Shown: piece by piece, positions 1 through 8,869 of the stretch
How the letters are laid out: each line of letters begins with the position of its first letter
Position numbering within the stretch: position 1 is the stretch's first letter
From: Pseudomonas sp. UBA5706
GTDB taxonomy: Bacteria > Pseudomonadota > Gammaproteobacteria > Pseudomonadales > Pseudomonadaceae
Length of the DNA stretch: 64,000 nucleotides
Assembly: GCF_002419965.1 (NCBI RefSeq)
Contig: NZ_DIHC01000039.1
Span: 63,210 to 127,209 of the forward strand
Direction of reading: 5' to 3'
Notes under the pieces: model-generated
Databases searched by the model: none
Told to the model about the DNA's origin: nothing
Seen by the model: only the letters and a program-made list of their open reading frames with translations
Position numbers and translations under genes: made by a program

Positions 1-868
1 CCAGCAGCACCAGCCAAAACACCCGCTTGCGGTAAAGCATGGCCGCCGAAGCCGTCGCAATATTGCCCAGATGCTTGCCGATCAGCGCGCCTTTGTGGAA
101 GTCCTCGGTGGCTTCCTCGACGACGACGTCCATGGCGTCATCGCAGGTCACGATGCCCACCAGAGCGCCCTCGGCGTTAACGATAGGCAAAGCAAGCAGG
201 TCGTAATGGCTGATCAGGCGCGCGACTTCTTCCTGATCGGTGTCAACGCGCGCGCTGATGACCGGCTTGATCATCAGCTGTGTGACAGGCGCGTACGGCG
301 CGGCCAGGATCAGTTCGCGCAACGACACGGTGCCAAGCAACTGGCGTTGATCGTCGAGCACATAAGTCTGGTAGATAGTCTCCGCATCCGCTGCCTCGCG
401 ACGAAGCGCGTCGATAGCCTGTGCGGCAGTGAGTCCGGCGCAAATCGCAGAGTATTCGCTGGTCATCACGGCGCCAGCGGTGCCTTCGGCATAGCTGGCC
501 AGGTTGCGCAGGTCTTCGCGTTGCAAGTGAGCCAGCGCTGGCAGCAGAGCATCCCGGGCTGGCTGACCGATGCGGTTGAACAGGTCGGCGCGTTCGTCCG
601 ATGACATAGCGGCGATCAAGGCAACCTGAGCGCTGCGGGGCAATGTTTCGGCCAGTGCGGCCTGACGCTCCAAGGGAAAGTAGCCGAAGACCTCGGCGCG
701 CTTCTCCAGGGGCAGTTCATTGAGCAGGCGGATAATATCGGCCAGTTCCAGTTGGTCCAGGTAGCGGGCAATGTCAGCTGAAAGCAGATGGCTGGCGACA
801 GCCTGTGGCTTGAGGTGGTGCTCCTGCAGGGAAGCGCGAAGCAGTTGAGCGAAGTTCAAAGTGGTCAT
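1..868 (-). CDS. mgtE: Magnesium transporter MgtE, N-terminal part (cut by window edge)
   Basis: This is the 5' portion of a minus-strand gene; about 289 codons are present and the 3' end lies outside the window. The translation starts MTTLNFAQLL and shows the helical MgtE N domain (runs such as LLNELPLEKRAEVFGYFPLE). Two CBS segments follow, with phrases such as MTSEYSAICAGLTAAQAIDAL and LPIVNAEGALVGIVTCDDAM. The visible part ends where the first membrane helix begins (KRVFWLVLL). In the family the N and CBS domains sense Mg2+ on the cytoplasmic side and gate a dimeric membrane channel. The start is the ATG whose complement is at 866-868. The usual family length is about 450-480 residues, so roughly 60 percent is seen. 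The gene is divergent from ilvD. Confidence 0.9.
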   Translation of the reverse strand, partial: MTTLNFAQLLRASLQEHHLKPQAVASHLLSADIARYLDQLELADIIRLLNELPLEKRAEVFGYFPLERQAALAETLPRSAQVALIAAMSSDERADLFNRIGQPARDALLPALAHLQREDLRNLASYAEGTAGAVMTSEYSAICAGLTAAQAIDALRREAADAETIYQTYVLDDQRQLLGTVSLRELILAAPYAPVTQLMIKPVISARVDTDQEEVARLISHYDLLALPIVNAEGALVGIVTCDDAMDVVVEEATEDFHKGALIGKHLGNIATASAAMLYRKRVFWLVLL

Positions 869-1328
869 GGTGTTCTCCAGACAACGGCGCGTGCCTGCCT
901 GGAGAGCGGACGCATCAGCTCACAGACAAGGCCACCACCGCTGCGGTCGGGCCAGATTGTGTGTTCTCGAGGAACTTAAACCGGGGTGGTCCATTAAGAT
1001 GATTTCTCGTTGACCGCACATGCGGCGCGGGGATGTTAACCAAGCAAGCAAGGCTAAAAAACCCGAAGGAAAAAACTCAGACATTTCCTACACACTCACG
1101 ACTAAAGGCCCATGATCGGTCTTGGCATTCCATCCCGCCGCCAGCGGTGTAGAATCGGCCTATTCATCGCCAATCATCCCCCGGCGGGTTTATGAGCTCC
1201 GGTCGAGCGCGCAGTGATCCTGTGGCGTTACCGACCTCATCCGCAACGGTAGCGACCTGTCGCCGTTGCAACGGACCAAGAGAAGCTCACTCCCCTACTG
1301 AACCTGATTAGCCGCCCGGAGTGCTCCA
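869..1328. other. Intergenic region between divergent mgtE and ilvD
   Basis: These 460 bases carry the promoters of two divergent genes. No open frame with a convincing ribosome site was found. A TAGAAT hexamer near 1151 could be an ilvD -10 box, but no well-spaced -35 box was seen. A short imperfect hairpin (CAACGG...CCGTTG, about 1242-1268) lies in the presumed ilvD leader. No known riboswitch was recognised. Confidence 0.4.
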
Positions 1329-3176
1329 ATGCCTGATTACCGCTCGAAAACCTCTACCCACGGCCGCAATATGGCCGGTGCGCGTGCCTTGTGGCGCGCC
1401 ACGGGGATGAAAGACGAAGATTTCAAGAAACCGATCATCGCCATCGCCAACTCCTTCACCCAGTTCGTACCAGGCCACGTGCACCTTAAGGACCTCGGCC
1501 AACTGGTGGCCCGCGAGATAGAGCGGGCCGGCGGCGTGGCCAAGGAGTTCAACACCATCGCGGTCGATGACGGCATCGCCATGGGTCACGATGGCATGCT
1601 GTACTCGCTGCCCAGTCGCGAGATCATCGCCGACTCCGTGGAGTACATGGTTAACGCCCACTGCGCCGATGCCATCGTTTGCATCTCCAATTGCGACAAG
1701 ATCACCCCCGGCATGCTGATGGCTGCCCTGCGCCTGAACATTCCGGTGATTTTCGTCTCCGGCGGCCCGATGGAAGCCGGCAAAACCAAGCTCGCCAGCC
1801 ACGGCCTGGACTTGGTCGATGCAATGGTCATCGCCGCGGATTCCACGGCATCGGACGAGAAAGTTGCCGAATACGAGCGCAGCGCCTGTCCGACCTGCGG
1901 ATCGTGCTCCGGCATGTTCACCGCCAACTCCATGAACTGCCTGACCGAAGCCCTGGGCCTTGCGCTGCCTGGCAACGGTTCGACACTGGCGACCCACAGT
2001 GACCGCGAGCAATTGTTCTTGCAGGCTGGCCGCACCATCGTCGAGCTGTGCAAGACCTACTATCGCGACAACGACGACTCAGTGCTGCCGCGCAACATTG
2101 CCAACTTCAAGGCGTTTGAAAACGCGATGACGTTGGACATCGCGATGGGTGGCTCGACCAACACCATCCTGCACTTGCTGGCCGCGGCCCAAGAAGCCGA
2201 AGTGGCGTTCGACCTGCGCGACATCGATCGCCTGTCGCGCCGTGTGCCGCAGCTGTGCAAAGTCGCGCCGAACATCCAGAAGTACCACATGGAAGATGTG
2301 CACCGCGCAGGCGGCATCTTCAGTATTCTCGGCTCGCTGGCCCGCGGCGGCCTGCTGCACACCGATCTGCCGACTGTGCACACCAAGTCAATGGAGCAAG
2401 CCATCGCCAAGTGGGACATCACCCAGACCACAGACGAAGCGGTGCATCACTTCTTCAAGGCAGGCCCGGCCGGTATCCCGACGCAGACCGCATTCAGCCA
2501 ATCGACACGCTGGGACACGCTGGATGACGACCGCGAAAACGGCTGCATCCGTAGCGTCGAGCACGCCTATTCGCAAGAAGGCGGCCTGGCCGTGCTGTAT
2601 GGCAACATCGCGCTGGACGGCTGCGTGGTAAAAACCGCAGGCGTGGACGAGTCGATCCACGTGTTCGAAGGCAACGCGAAGATCTTCGAAAGCCAGGACA
2701 GCGCGGTCCGCGGCATCCTCGCAGACGAAGTGAAAGCCGGCGACATCGTGATCATCCGTTACGAAGGTCCGAAAGGCGGCCCGGGCATGCAGGAGATGCT
2801 CTACCCGACGTCTTACCTGAAGTCCAAGGGATTGGGCAAAGCGTGCGCGCTGTTGACCGATGGCCGTTTCTCGGGCGGTACGTCGGGACTGTCCATTGGT
2901 CATGCCTCGCCAGAGGCGGCGGCGGGTGGCGCGATAGGGCTGGTACGCGACGGCGACAAGGTGCTGATCGACATCCCTAATCGCTCGATCAATCTGTTGA
3001 TCGACGACGCGGAAATGGCCGAGCGCCGTGCCGAGCAGGACAAGAAAGGCTGGAAACCGGTCGAGACCCGCCCGCGCAAAGTGACCACGGCCCTCAAGGC
3101 CTATGCCCTGCTGGCGACCAGTGCCGACAAAGGCGCCGTGCGTGACAAGGCTCTGCTGGACAAGCTGGTGCCGTAA
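1329..3176 (+). CDS. ilvD: Dihydroxy-acid dehydratase IlvD
   Basis: The 615-residue product dehydrates 2,3-dihydroxy-isovalerate and 2,3-dihydroxy-methylvalerate to the 2-keto acids, the third common step of valine and isoleucine synthesis, in the cytoplasm. It aligns from end to end with enterobacterial IlvD (about 616 residues): MPDYRSKTSTHGRNMAGARA at the N terminus, CISNCDKITPGM (iron-sulfur cysteine) near residue 120, and PTCGSCSGMFTANSMNC near 195 with the next cluster cysteine. The start ATG follows a GGAG ribosome site at about 1318. The gene stands alone, divergent from mgtE, and is followed by a clear terminator. Confidence 0.97.
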   Translation: MPDYRSKTSTHGRNMAGARALWRATGMKDEDFKKPIIAIANSFTQFVPGHVHLKDLGQLVAREIERAGGVAKEFNTIAVDDGIAMGHDGMLYSLPSREIIADSVEYMVNAHCADAIVCISNCDKITPGMLMAALRLNIPVIFVSGGPMEAGKTKLASHGLDLVDAMVIAADSTASDEKVAEYERSACPTCGSCSGMFTANSMNCLTEALGLALPGNGSTLATHSDREQLFLQAGRTIVELCKTYYRDNDDSVLPRNIANFKAFENAMTLDIAMGGSTNTILHLLAAAQEAEVAFDLRDIDRLSRRVPQLCKVAPNIQKYHMEDVHRAGGIFSILGSLARGGLLHTDLPTVHTKSMEQAIAKWDITQTTDEAVHHFFKAGPAGIPTQTAFSQSTRWDTLDDDRENGCIRSVEHAYSQEGGLAVLYGNIALDGCVVKTAGVDESIHVFEGNAKIFESQDSAVRGILADEVKAGDIVIIRYEGPKGGPGMQEMLYPTSYLKSKGLGKACALLTDGRFSGGTSGLSIGHASPEAAAGGAIGLVRDGDKVLIDIPNRSINLLIDDAEMAERRAEQDKKGWKPVETRPRKVTTALKAYALLATSADKGAVRDKALLDKLVP

Positions 3177-3197
3177 CCGGCGTCTGAGCAGCAAGCG

Positions 3198-3226
3198 AAA
3201 AGCCCGGCAGCGATGTCGGGCTTTTT
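3198..3226 (+). terminator. Rho-independent terminator after ilvD
   Basis: A 9-bp perfect stem (AAAAGCCCG / CGGGCTTTT, 3198-3206 and 3217-3225) with a 10-base loop and a run of T sits 20 bases after the ilvD stop. Confidence 0.85.
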
Positions 3227-3253
3227 ATTGGATATCAGAAATGCCACCCGTCC

Positions 3254-3340
3254 TATGGGAGCGAGCTTGCTCGCGACGCGTCAGGTCCGGCACCGCAGGG
3301 GGGCTCACGAAACGCAATCGCGGGCAAGCGCCTTCCTACA
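3254..3340. repeat. REP doublet (REPIN-like inverted pair)
   Basis: Two inverted REP elements flank a short spacer. The left is TATGGGAGCGAGCTTGCTCG (from 3254) and the right is TCGCGGGCAAGCGCCTTCCT (from 3318). This is the common Pseudomonas class built on GGGAGCGAGCTTGCTCGCG. It lies between the convergent ilvD and pchP genes. Confidence 0.7.
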
Positions 3341-3358
3341 CGTTGAGTAGTGCCGGCT

Positions 3359-4414
3359 TTACTGAATCTCGTCCGGCTTGACGATCACCCAGTTTTTGTC
3401 CGCCGTCACGGGCAAACCTTCCTTGGCTTGTGCTTGGGCATTGGACTCCATCATGCCGTTTAGCTGAGTCATGTACTTGTCCTTGCGATTGATCCACAAG
3501 TGGATGCCACCCTTACTGACATCGACGCTGTGGAACAGCATGTACCCATCGCTGGTGGGCGTATCACCGCCAACGATTACCGGCTTTTTCCATTGATCAA
3601 TGTAGGTCAGGATGGCCGCCTGCTTGCCCGCCATCCAGGTCGCCGGGGTCCAGAGGTAAGGCGTAAGCTCAAGACCGAGGTTGGCTTTCTCGTCGTACTT
3701 GCCTGCGCTGATTTGCTTGCGCGCCGTGGTCAGTTCGCCGGTGTCGCGGTTCTTCAGCAAAGTCGTTACGCCGATCACATTCTGCGGTTTGACGTTGTAG
3801 CCGTATTTATGATCGGAGGCGACCATGCGCACCAACTCCTCGGAGGCGGCGGTCACGACATAGACCTCGATGCCGTTTTCCATAAGCTTGTTGAACAACT
3901 CCGCCTGGCCTGTGAAGACTTTTGGCGACTCGACATTAATGCTCTTGACCACATCGCCATCGTAGTAGGTGCTCGGTACAGCCTTGCCCGATGCCATCAA
4001 TTCGTCGACATACCCCTTGAGCTCCTTGAGCGTGAAGCCCGAGAAGACCTGCGCGACCCACGGATAGCAGACCATGTCGTCGATTTCGCAGAGGCGGTAG
4101 TAGTAGCTGAACAGGCTTTCCTTATGATCGGCGGTGTCTTTGAACGCAATCAGCTTGAGGGAAGGATCGAGTGTGTCGCGGGTAATCAGCCCTTTGTTTT
4201 CCAGGAATGGCAGCAGCGACTCTTCCAGGTCGTAGCGATAACTGGTGTTGTCCATGTCGAAAACGGCGAAGTTACCCTTGTTGGCATTGGCCGCAATCAT
4301 GGCATCAAGTTGCTTGGCCGCAGGCTCGGGCCAGTGCTTGAGTTCGGTGGCAAATGCCTGTCCGGCGAGCCCCAGACAGAGCGCAGCGGCCAACAGTTTC
4401 GGTGCGAGCTTCAT
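3359..4414 (-). CDS. pchP: Secreted phosphorylcholine phosphatase (HAD family)
   Basis: The 351-residue product matches the pseudomonad phosphorylcholine phosphatase family, which releases choline from phosphorylcholine in the periplasm. A signal peptide (MKLAPKLLAAALCLGLAGQAFA) precedes HAD motif I, FDMDNTSYRYD, with the nucleophilic first Asp. Motif II is VVTAAS, and a late GGDTPTSDGYM segment fits the metal-binding motif IV. The open frame reaches up to 4777, but the ATG at 4414 has a strong GGGGAGGA ribosome site and begins the signal peptide, so it was chosen. With the BCCT transporter at 20.2-22.2 kb it suggests choline scavenging. No BetI-like or GbdR-like site was identified in front of it. 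Confidence 0.88.
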   Translation of the reverse strand: MKLAPKLLAAALCLGLAGQAFATELKHWPEPAAKQLDAMIAANANKGNFAVFDMDNTSYRYDLEESLLPFLENKGLITRDTLDPSLKLIAFKDTADHKESLFSYYYRLCEIDDMVCYPWVAQVFSGFTLKELKGYVDELMASGKAVPSTYYDGDVVKSINVESPKVFTGQAELFNKLMENGIEVYVVTAASEELVRMVASDHKYGYNVKPQNVIGVTTLLKNRDTGELTTARKQISAGKYDEKANLGLELTPYLWTPATWMAGKQAAILTYIDQWKKPVIVGGDTPTSDGYMLFHSVDVSKGGIHLWINRKDKYMTQLNGMMESNAQAQAKEGLPVTADKNWVIVKPDEIQ

Positions 4415-4580
4415 AACGGTGTCCTCCCCTTTATCAGTTCGAGGCTGGACCGTAACAAAAAGCCATTGCGGTTTTAATGCGTCAGCGACAGCGTGCGTTC
4501 TGATGGCGTCACGCCGATCACCGTTGGCGACAGACGACATAAAAACGACATTTGAGTGGAGGTCCTCAGTCGCAGCAGGA

Positions 4581-4623
4581 TGAACGCTGTCACAGCACAG
4601 CCAGCCTGCGGTGACAGCGTTCA
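4581..4623. other. 13-bp perfect hairpin between folA and pchP
   Basis: TGAACGCTGTCAC (4581-4593) pairs perfectly with GTGACAGCGTTCA (4611-4623) around a 17-base loop. There is no T tract on either side, so it is not a standard intrinsic terminator, although it lies 41 bases after the folA stop. Confidence 0.55.
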
Positions 4624-4664
4624 ATGACTCAGCGCCGGCAAGCCGTGCTGTCACGGGTGATCGG

Positions 4665-5177
4665 TCAAACGCGCTCCCACACCTCGAAGTGGTAAGCAGG
4701 CTTGTCGTCCACCGCCGGGTTTTGCGCAGTGGAAACCAGCTTCCATTCGGCCTGATCGAATTCCGGAAACCATGCATCGCCTTCGGGGCTCAACGCCACA
4801 CGGGTCAGATAGAGACGGTCTGCCTGCGCCAGTCCTTGCGCGTACAACTGCGCACCACCGATCAACATGATTTCGCCGACACCCTGCTCAATCGCCCAGG
4901 CTTCTGCGCGTTCAACCGCGGCCTGCAGCGAACTGAACACTTCGGCGCCTTCAAGCTGCAGGTCTGCCTGACGGGTCACGACAAGGTTCAATCGACCGGG
5001 CAGAGGCCGGCCCAGCGAGTCCCAGGTCTTGCGACCCATGACGATCGGCTTGCCCAGTGTGGTGGCCTTGAAGTATTTGAAGTCACCCGGCAGGTGCCAG
5101 GGCATGGAATTGTTGACGCCGATGACCCGGTTTTCACCCAGGGCGGCGATGAGGCTGAGGGGGAGATGTTTTTTCAT
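4665..5177 (-). CDS. folA: Dihydrofolate reductase
   Basis: The 170-residue enzyme reduces dihydrofolate to tetrahydrofolate with NADPH in the cytoplasm. Family landmarks are SLIAALGENRVIGVNNSMPWHLPGD (substrate loop with PWHLPGD), IVMGRKTWDSLGRPLPGR (the GRxTWxSxGRPLPGR motif), and the late IGGAQLY cofactor motif. The length is typical of bacterial FolA. The start was taken as MKKHLPLSL at 5177; upstream residues in the open frame do not look like FolA. The gene is divergent from the DUF2868 gene. Confidence 0.95.
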   Translation of the reverse strand: MKKHLPLSLIAALGENRVIGVNNSMPWHLPGDFKYFKATTLGKPIVMGRKTWDSLGRPLPGRLNLVVTRQADLQLEGAEVFSSLQAAVERAEAWAIEQGVGEIMLIGGAQLYAQGLAQADRLYLTRVALSPEGDAWFPEFDQAEWKLVSTAQNPAVDDKPAYHFEVWERV

Positions 5178-5321
5178 GATGGCGAGGATAGCAGAGCGAA
5201 ACGTTGATTTCGTGCTGCCAGATCGCAAACGCCGAGGTCCAACGTCACACAAACCCGTGGCCCTGCGCGATTGCGGCGACAACGGTTATGCTCAACCCTG
5301 ACTTCACCAATGAGACGCCGT

Positions 5322-6701
5322 GTGACTGTACTGACCCCACTCGATGAATTATGGCTGACCGAAGCGGTGCGCCTGCGCGAGCAGCATGCCGGATCGCTTG
5401 AAGATGACGAGGCCAGCCGTCGCGCCCGCGCCAATGCGGGTGACTTGCTGACACGTATCAAGTATCGCGCGCTGTGGCTGGCCGAGCGCGACGGCATGCT
5501 CGCCGCGTTGCGCCACTGGAAACAGGGCGCGCGCCTGTCATTGGTCCTGTTGTCCGTCTTCGCCGTGGTCAGCGGCGCGGGGCTGGCTTTCGCCGCCTTG
5601 GGTGACGGGCAAGCGGCCGTCAACGTGTTCTGGGCCTTGGGCAGTCTGCTTGGGCTGAACCTGATATTGCTGATCAGTTGGGCGCTGGGCCTGCTCTTCG
5701 CTGGTGAAAGCGCCGCCAGCCTCGGGCGTCTATGGCTTTGGCTCAGTGAAAAGCTCGCCCGCGATGCGCAAGCTGCGCAGTTGGCGCCCGCGCTGATTTT
5801 GCTGCTGCAACGCAAGCGCCTGAACCGCTGGCTGCTCGGCACCTGCGTCAACGGTTTATGGCTGCTGGCGCTGCTGAGCGCTCTGACCCTGCTGCTGTTG
5901 CTGATGGCCACCCGACGCTACGGTTTCGTCTGGGAGACCACTATTCTGAGCAGCGACACGTTCGTCAGCCTGACCCAGGGCCTGGGCACTTTACCGTCGC
6001 TCGTGGGCTTCCGGGTTCCCAGCGAGGCCATGATCCGTGCCAGCGGCGACAGTGCACTGGTCATCGAGAACGCCCGGCAAGCCTGGGCGGCGTGGCTGGT
6101 GGGCGTGCTGGTGGTCTACGGCATCGGGCCGCGTCTGCTGCTGACCTTGCTCTGCTACGGGCGCTGGCGCGCGGGCCGCAAACAGTTAGCGCTGGACCTG
6201 AGCGAACCCGGATTTGTCGAACTGCGCGAACGATTGATGCCCAGCAGCGAACGCTTGGGCATTAACGATGCGGCGCCCGCGCAGCTTCATGCAGTGCAAA
6301 CCGGCACTTCAGCCATCGAAAGCGAGGGTGCGTTGCTCGTTGCCATTGAACTGGACGCGCAACGCCCGTGGCCACCGAAGTTGTCGGAGGCCGTGGCCGA
6401 CGGGGGCATTCTCGACAGCCGCGAATCGCGCCGGACCTTGCTCGACCAATTGACCCGCTTCCCACCCGCACGCCTGGCGATAGCATGCGACCCGCGTCGC
6501 TCGCCTGACCGGGGCAGCCTTGCGCTGATTGCCGAACTGGCCCGTTGTGCCGCGGCAACCCGCGTCTGGCTGCTCCCTGCCCCAGCCGGCGAGGCGCTTG
6601 ATGCCGATCGTCTGGGCGACTGGCGCAGCGCGCTGCACACGCTTGAGCTGACCTGGGCCGACAGCGCACCGCTGACTTGGCTGGAGACCGGACATGATTG
6701 A
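5322..6701 (+). CDS. DUF2868 family membrane protein
   Basis: This 459-residue protein matches the DUF2868 family found beside DUF3482 GTPases in pseudomonads. The N-terminal 70 residues are charged (LTEAVRLREQHAG). Several hydrophobic segments follow: LSLVLLSVFAVVSG, LNLILLISWALGLLF, LWLLALLSALTLLLLLM and WAAWLVGVLVVYGIGPRLLL. The C-terminal third is soluble and ends in TWLETGHD. The GTG at 5322 (GTVLTPLDELW region) has GAGA about six bases upstream; an in-frame ATG at 5310 is an alternative start. The stop overlaps the next gene by 8 bases, so the two are surely co-translated. The biochemical function is unknown; the partner suggests a GTPase-controlled membrane process. Confidence 0.8.
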   Translation: MTVLTPLDELWLTEAVRLREQHAGSLEDDEASRRARANAGDLLTRIKYRALWLAERDGMLAALRHWKQGARLSLVLLSVFAVVSGAGLAFAALGDGQAAVNVFWALGSLLGLNLILLISWALGLLFAGESAASLGRLWLWLSEKLARDAQAAQLAPALILLLQRKRLNRWLLGTCVNGLWLLALLSALTLLLLLMATRRYGFVWETTILSSDTFVSLTQGLGTLPSLVGFRVPSEAMIRASGDSALVIENARQAWAAWLVGVLVVYGIGPRLLLTLLCYGRWRAGRKQLALDLSEPGFVELRERLMPSSERLGINDAAPAQLHAVQTGTSAIESEGALLVAIELDAQRPWPPKLSEAVADGGILDSRESRRTLLDQLTRFPPARLAIACDPRRSPDRGSLALIAELARCAAATRVWLLPAPAGEALDADRLGDWRSALHTLELTWADSAPLTWLETGHD

Positions 6702-8079
6702 AAAAAACCGGGCTCGCCCGCTGAAACTCGCAGTGGTCGGTCATACCAACGTGGGTAAGACATCGCTATTGCGCACCCTGACCCGCGATGTCGGCTTCGG
6801 TGAGGTCTCTCATCGTCCCAGCACCACGCGCCACGTGGAGGGTGCGCGGCTGTCGGTGGACGGCGAGGCGTTGTTGGAGCTGTATGACACTCCTGGCCTG
6901 GAAGACGCCATTGCCCTGCTGGATTATCTGGAGCGTCTTGATCGCCCCGGCGAACGCCTTGACGGCCCGGCGCGGCTGGCGCGTTTTCTGGAGGGCAGTG
7001 AAGCCCGCCAACGCTTCGAACAGGAAGCCAAGGTGTTGCGCCAGTTGCTGGCTTCGGACGCCGGCCTTTATGTGATCGATGCCCGCGAACCAGTGCTTGC
7101 CAAGTACCGGGATGAACTGTCGGTGCTCGCCAGTTGCGGCAAACCGCTGTTGCCAGTGCTCAATTTCGTCAGCAGTGCGCACCATCGCGAAACGGACTGG
7201 CGCGAAGCCCTCGCCCGCCTTGGCCTTCATGCATTGGTGCGCTTCGACACTGTCGCGCCACCCGAGGACGGTGAGCGGCGGCTGTACGAAAGCCTGGCGT
7301 TGCTGTTGGAAACCTCGCGAGGGCAATTGGAGCGGTTGATCCTCGACCAACAAGCCCAACGTGACGTCCGCCGGCATAGCGCTGCGCGGTTGATCGCTGA
7401 GTTGTTACTCGATTGCGCGGCCTGTCGGCGCAGTGTCGCCACGGTGTCTGACCAAGTGCAGACGGCTGTCGACGATTTGCGCAAGTCTGTGCGCCAGCGC
7501 GAACAGCGTTGCGTCGAAGCACTGCTCAAGCTGTATGCGTTTCGCCGTGACGATGCTTCGGCCAGCGACCTGCCGTTGCTGGATGGACGCTGGGGGGATG
7601 ACTTGTTTAACCCGGAAACATTGAAGCTGCTTGGGGTGCGGGTGGGCAGCGGTATTGCCGCCGGGGCTGCGGCAGGCGCTGGGGTGGATTTGCTGGTGGG
7701 CGGGGTTACCTTGGGCGCGGCGGCACTGGTCGGGGCAATCGCCGGAGGTGCCCTGCAAACCGCGCGCAGCTACGGCGCACGCTTGCTGGGCAAACTCAAG
7801 GGCGAACGTGAGCTGACCGTCGACGATGCCGTGCTGCGGCTGCTGGCATTGCGTCAACGGCAATTGCTGCTGGCACTGGAGGCACGGGGTCACGCGGCGC
7901 TGGAGAGCATCAAGCTGGATGCCCCGCAAGATAAGTCCTGGCGCGAGGGCAAACTGCCAGATGCTCTGCACAAGGCTCGGGCTCACCCGCAGTGGTCCTC
8001 GCTCAATCCGCATTCCAGGCTCAACCAGGCTGAGCGGCATGAACAGATCGAGGTGTTGGCCGCAGAGGTCATGCGCTGA
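6694..8079 (+). CDS. Era/TrmE-type GTPase with DUF3482 C-terminal domain
   Basis: The 461-residue product starts with a small GTPase domain: VVGHTNVGKTSLLR (Walker A/G1) near residue 14, a Thr-rich switch I (STTRHVEG), ELYDTPGLED (G3) and a weak G4 near VLNFVSS in place of NKxD. A 220-residue helical DUF3482 region follows, with a Gly/Ala-rich segment (GSGIAAGAAAGAGVDLL and GALVGAIAGGAL-like runs) resembling a glycine zipper, which could insert in a membrane. It overlaps the DUF2868 membrane protein gene by 8 bases, implying a complex. Its role is not known. Confidence 0.82.
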   Translation: MIEKNRARPLKLAVVGHTNVGKTSLLRTLTRDVGFGEVSHRPSTTRHVEGARLSVDGEALLELYDTPGLEDAIALLDYLERLDRPGERLDGPARLARFLEGSEARQRFEQEAKVLRQLLASDAGLYVIDAREPVLAKYRDELSVLASCGKPLLPVLNFVSSAHHRETDWREALARLGLHALVRFDTVAPPEDGERRLYESLALLLETSRGQLERLILDQQAQRDVRRHSAARLIAELLLDCAACRRSVATVSDQVQTAVDDLRKSVRQREQRCVEALLKLYAFRRDDASASDLPLLDGRWGDDLFNPETLKLLGVRVGSGIAAGAAAGAGVDLLVGGVTLGAAALVGAIAGGALQTARSYGARLLGKLKGERELTVDDAVLRLLALRQRQLLLALEARGHAALESIKLDAPQDKSWREGKLPDALHKARAHPQWSSLNPHSRLNQAERHEQIEVLAAEVMR

Positions 8080-8240
8080 TCTTTTGCAGCAGCCTGGTTA
8101 AGGTCATCGCGCGACGACCGTGAACAATCGGGCCATGGAGATCTGATACCTGCCGACAGTCGCCTTGAGCATTTTGCGATAGGGGAAATGCTCGCCGCCC
8201 GGTATGATCGCGCGCCCGATACACCCGGAACCCCGACATC

Positions 8241-8696
8241 ATGAAGCCAACCCTGATCGCTGCTGCAGAACTCGACCGCCTCGAGACTTGGCAGAAATAT
8301 TCCAGCCACATGTGCGGAGGCTGTGTTTCCAGCTGTTGCACACTGCCGGTGGAAGCGAAGATCAAGGACCTGATTCGCATCGGCGTGGTGGACGAATTCG
8401 AAATCGGCGATAACCCCAAGAACATCGCCAAGCGCTTGCAGAAGGAAGGCATTATCGAGCGCTTCAATCAGAAATCAGGGATCTTCACCCTGCAGCGCAT
8501 GAGCAACGACGACTGCCTGTATCTGGATCGCAAGAGCCGGTTATGCACCATCTATGACAAGCGCCCCGACACCTGCCGCAATCACCCCAAGGTCGGGCCA
8601 CGCCCGGGATATTGCGCCTACAAGCCCAAAGCGGTGCAGCGTCAGGACAGCGGTACGCTGAGCGCGAACTCGGGGCGGGTTCCTTTGAAGTTCTGA
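8241..8696 (+). CDS. YkgJ family cysteine cluster protein
   Basis: The 151-residue protein carries the YkgJ pattern: CGGCVSSCC near residue 29, then CLYLDRKSRLCTIYDKRPDTC near 100, and a late GYCAY. These cysteines are thought to bind zinc or an iron-sulfur cluster; no function is established. The Lys-rich tail (PKAVQRQ) is likely surface-exposed. The start is ATG with upstream GGAACC only, so the ribosome site is weak, but the reading frame begins in the conserved region. It converges on typA. Confidence 0.85.
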   Translation: MKPTLIAAAELDRLETWQKYSSHMCGGCVSSCCTLPVEAKIKDLIRIGVVDEFEIGDNPKNIAKRLQKEGIIERFNQKSGIFTLQRMSNDDCLYLDRKSRLCTIYDKRPDTCRNHPKVGPRPGYCAYKPKAVQRQDSGTLSANSGRVPLKF

Positions 8697-8820
8697 CCAC
8701 CCTGCCTGCCGCCTGTAGCAGTATGGCGTGCGGCGGTGGCGCACTTGAAATCGCTCCCGCCGACAAACCGTGCTCCGGCAAAAAGACATTCCCGGCCCAC
8801 TCGAATCCCGCACAAACAAA

Positions 8821-8850
8821 AACGCCCCCGGCCTTTCGACCGGGGGCGTT
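8821..8850. terminator. Bidirectional terminator between ykgJ-like gene and typA
   Basis: AACGCCCCCGG (8821-8831) pairs with CCGGGGGCGTT (8840-8850), an 11-bp perfect GC-rich stem with an 8-base loop. Read on the minus strand it is followed by TTTTTG, so it should end typA. On the plus strand TTTTC follows, so it can serve both convergent genes. Confidence 0.88.
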
Positions 8851-8869
8851 TTCGTTGAGCCTGGGCTAG

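Noticed and set aside
8713..8765. A possible REP pair after the ykgJ-like gene
   Set aside because: The arms (TGTAGCAGTATGGCG and CCGTGCTCCGGC) match too poorly to call.
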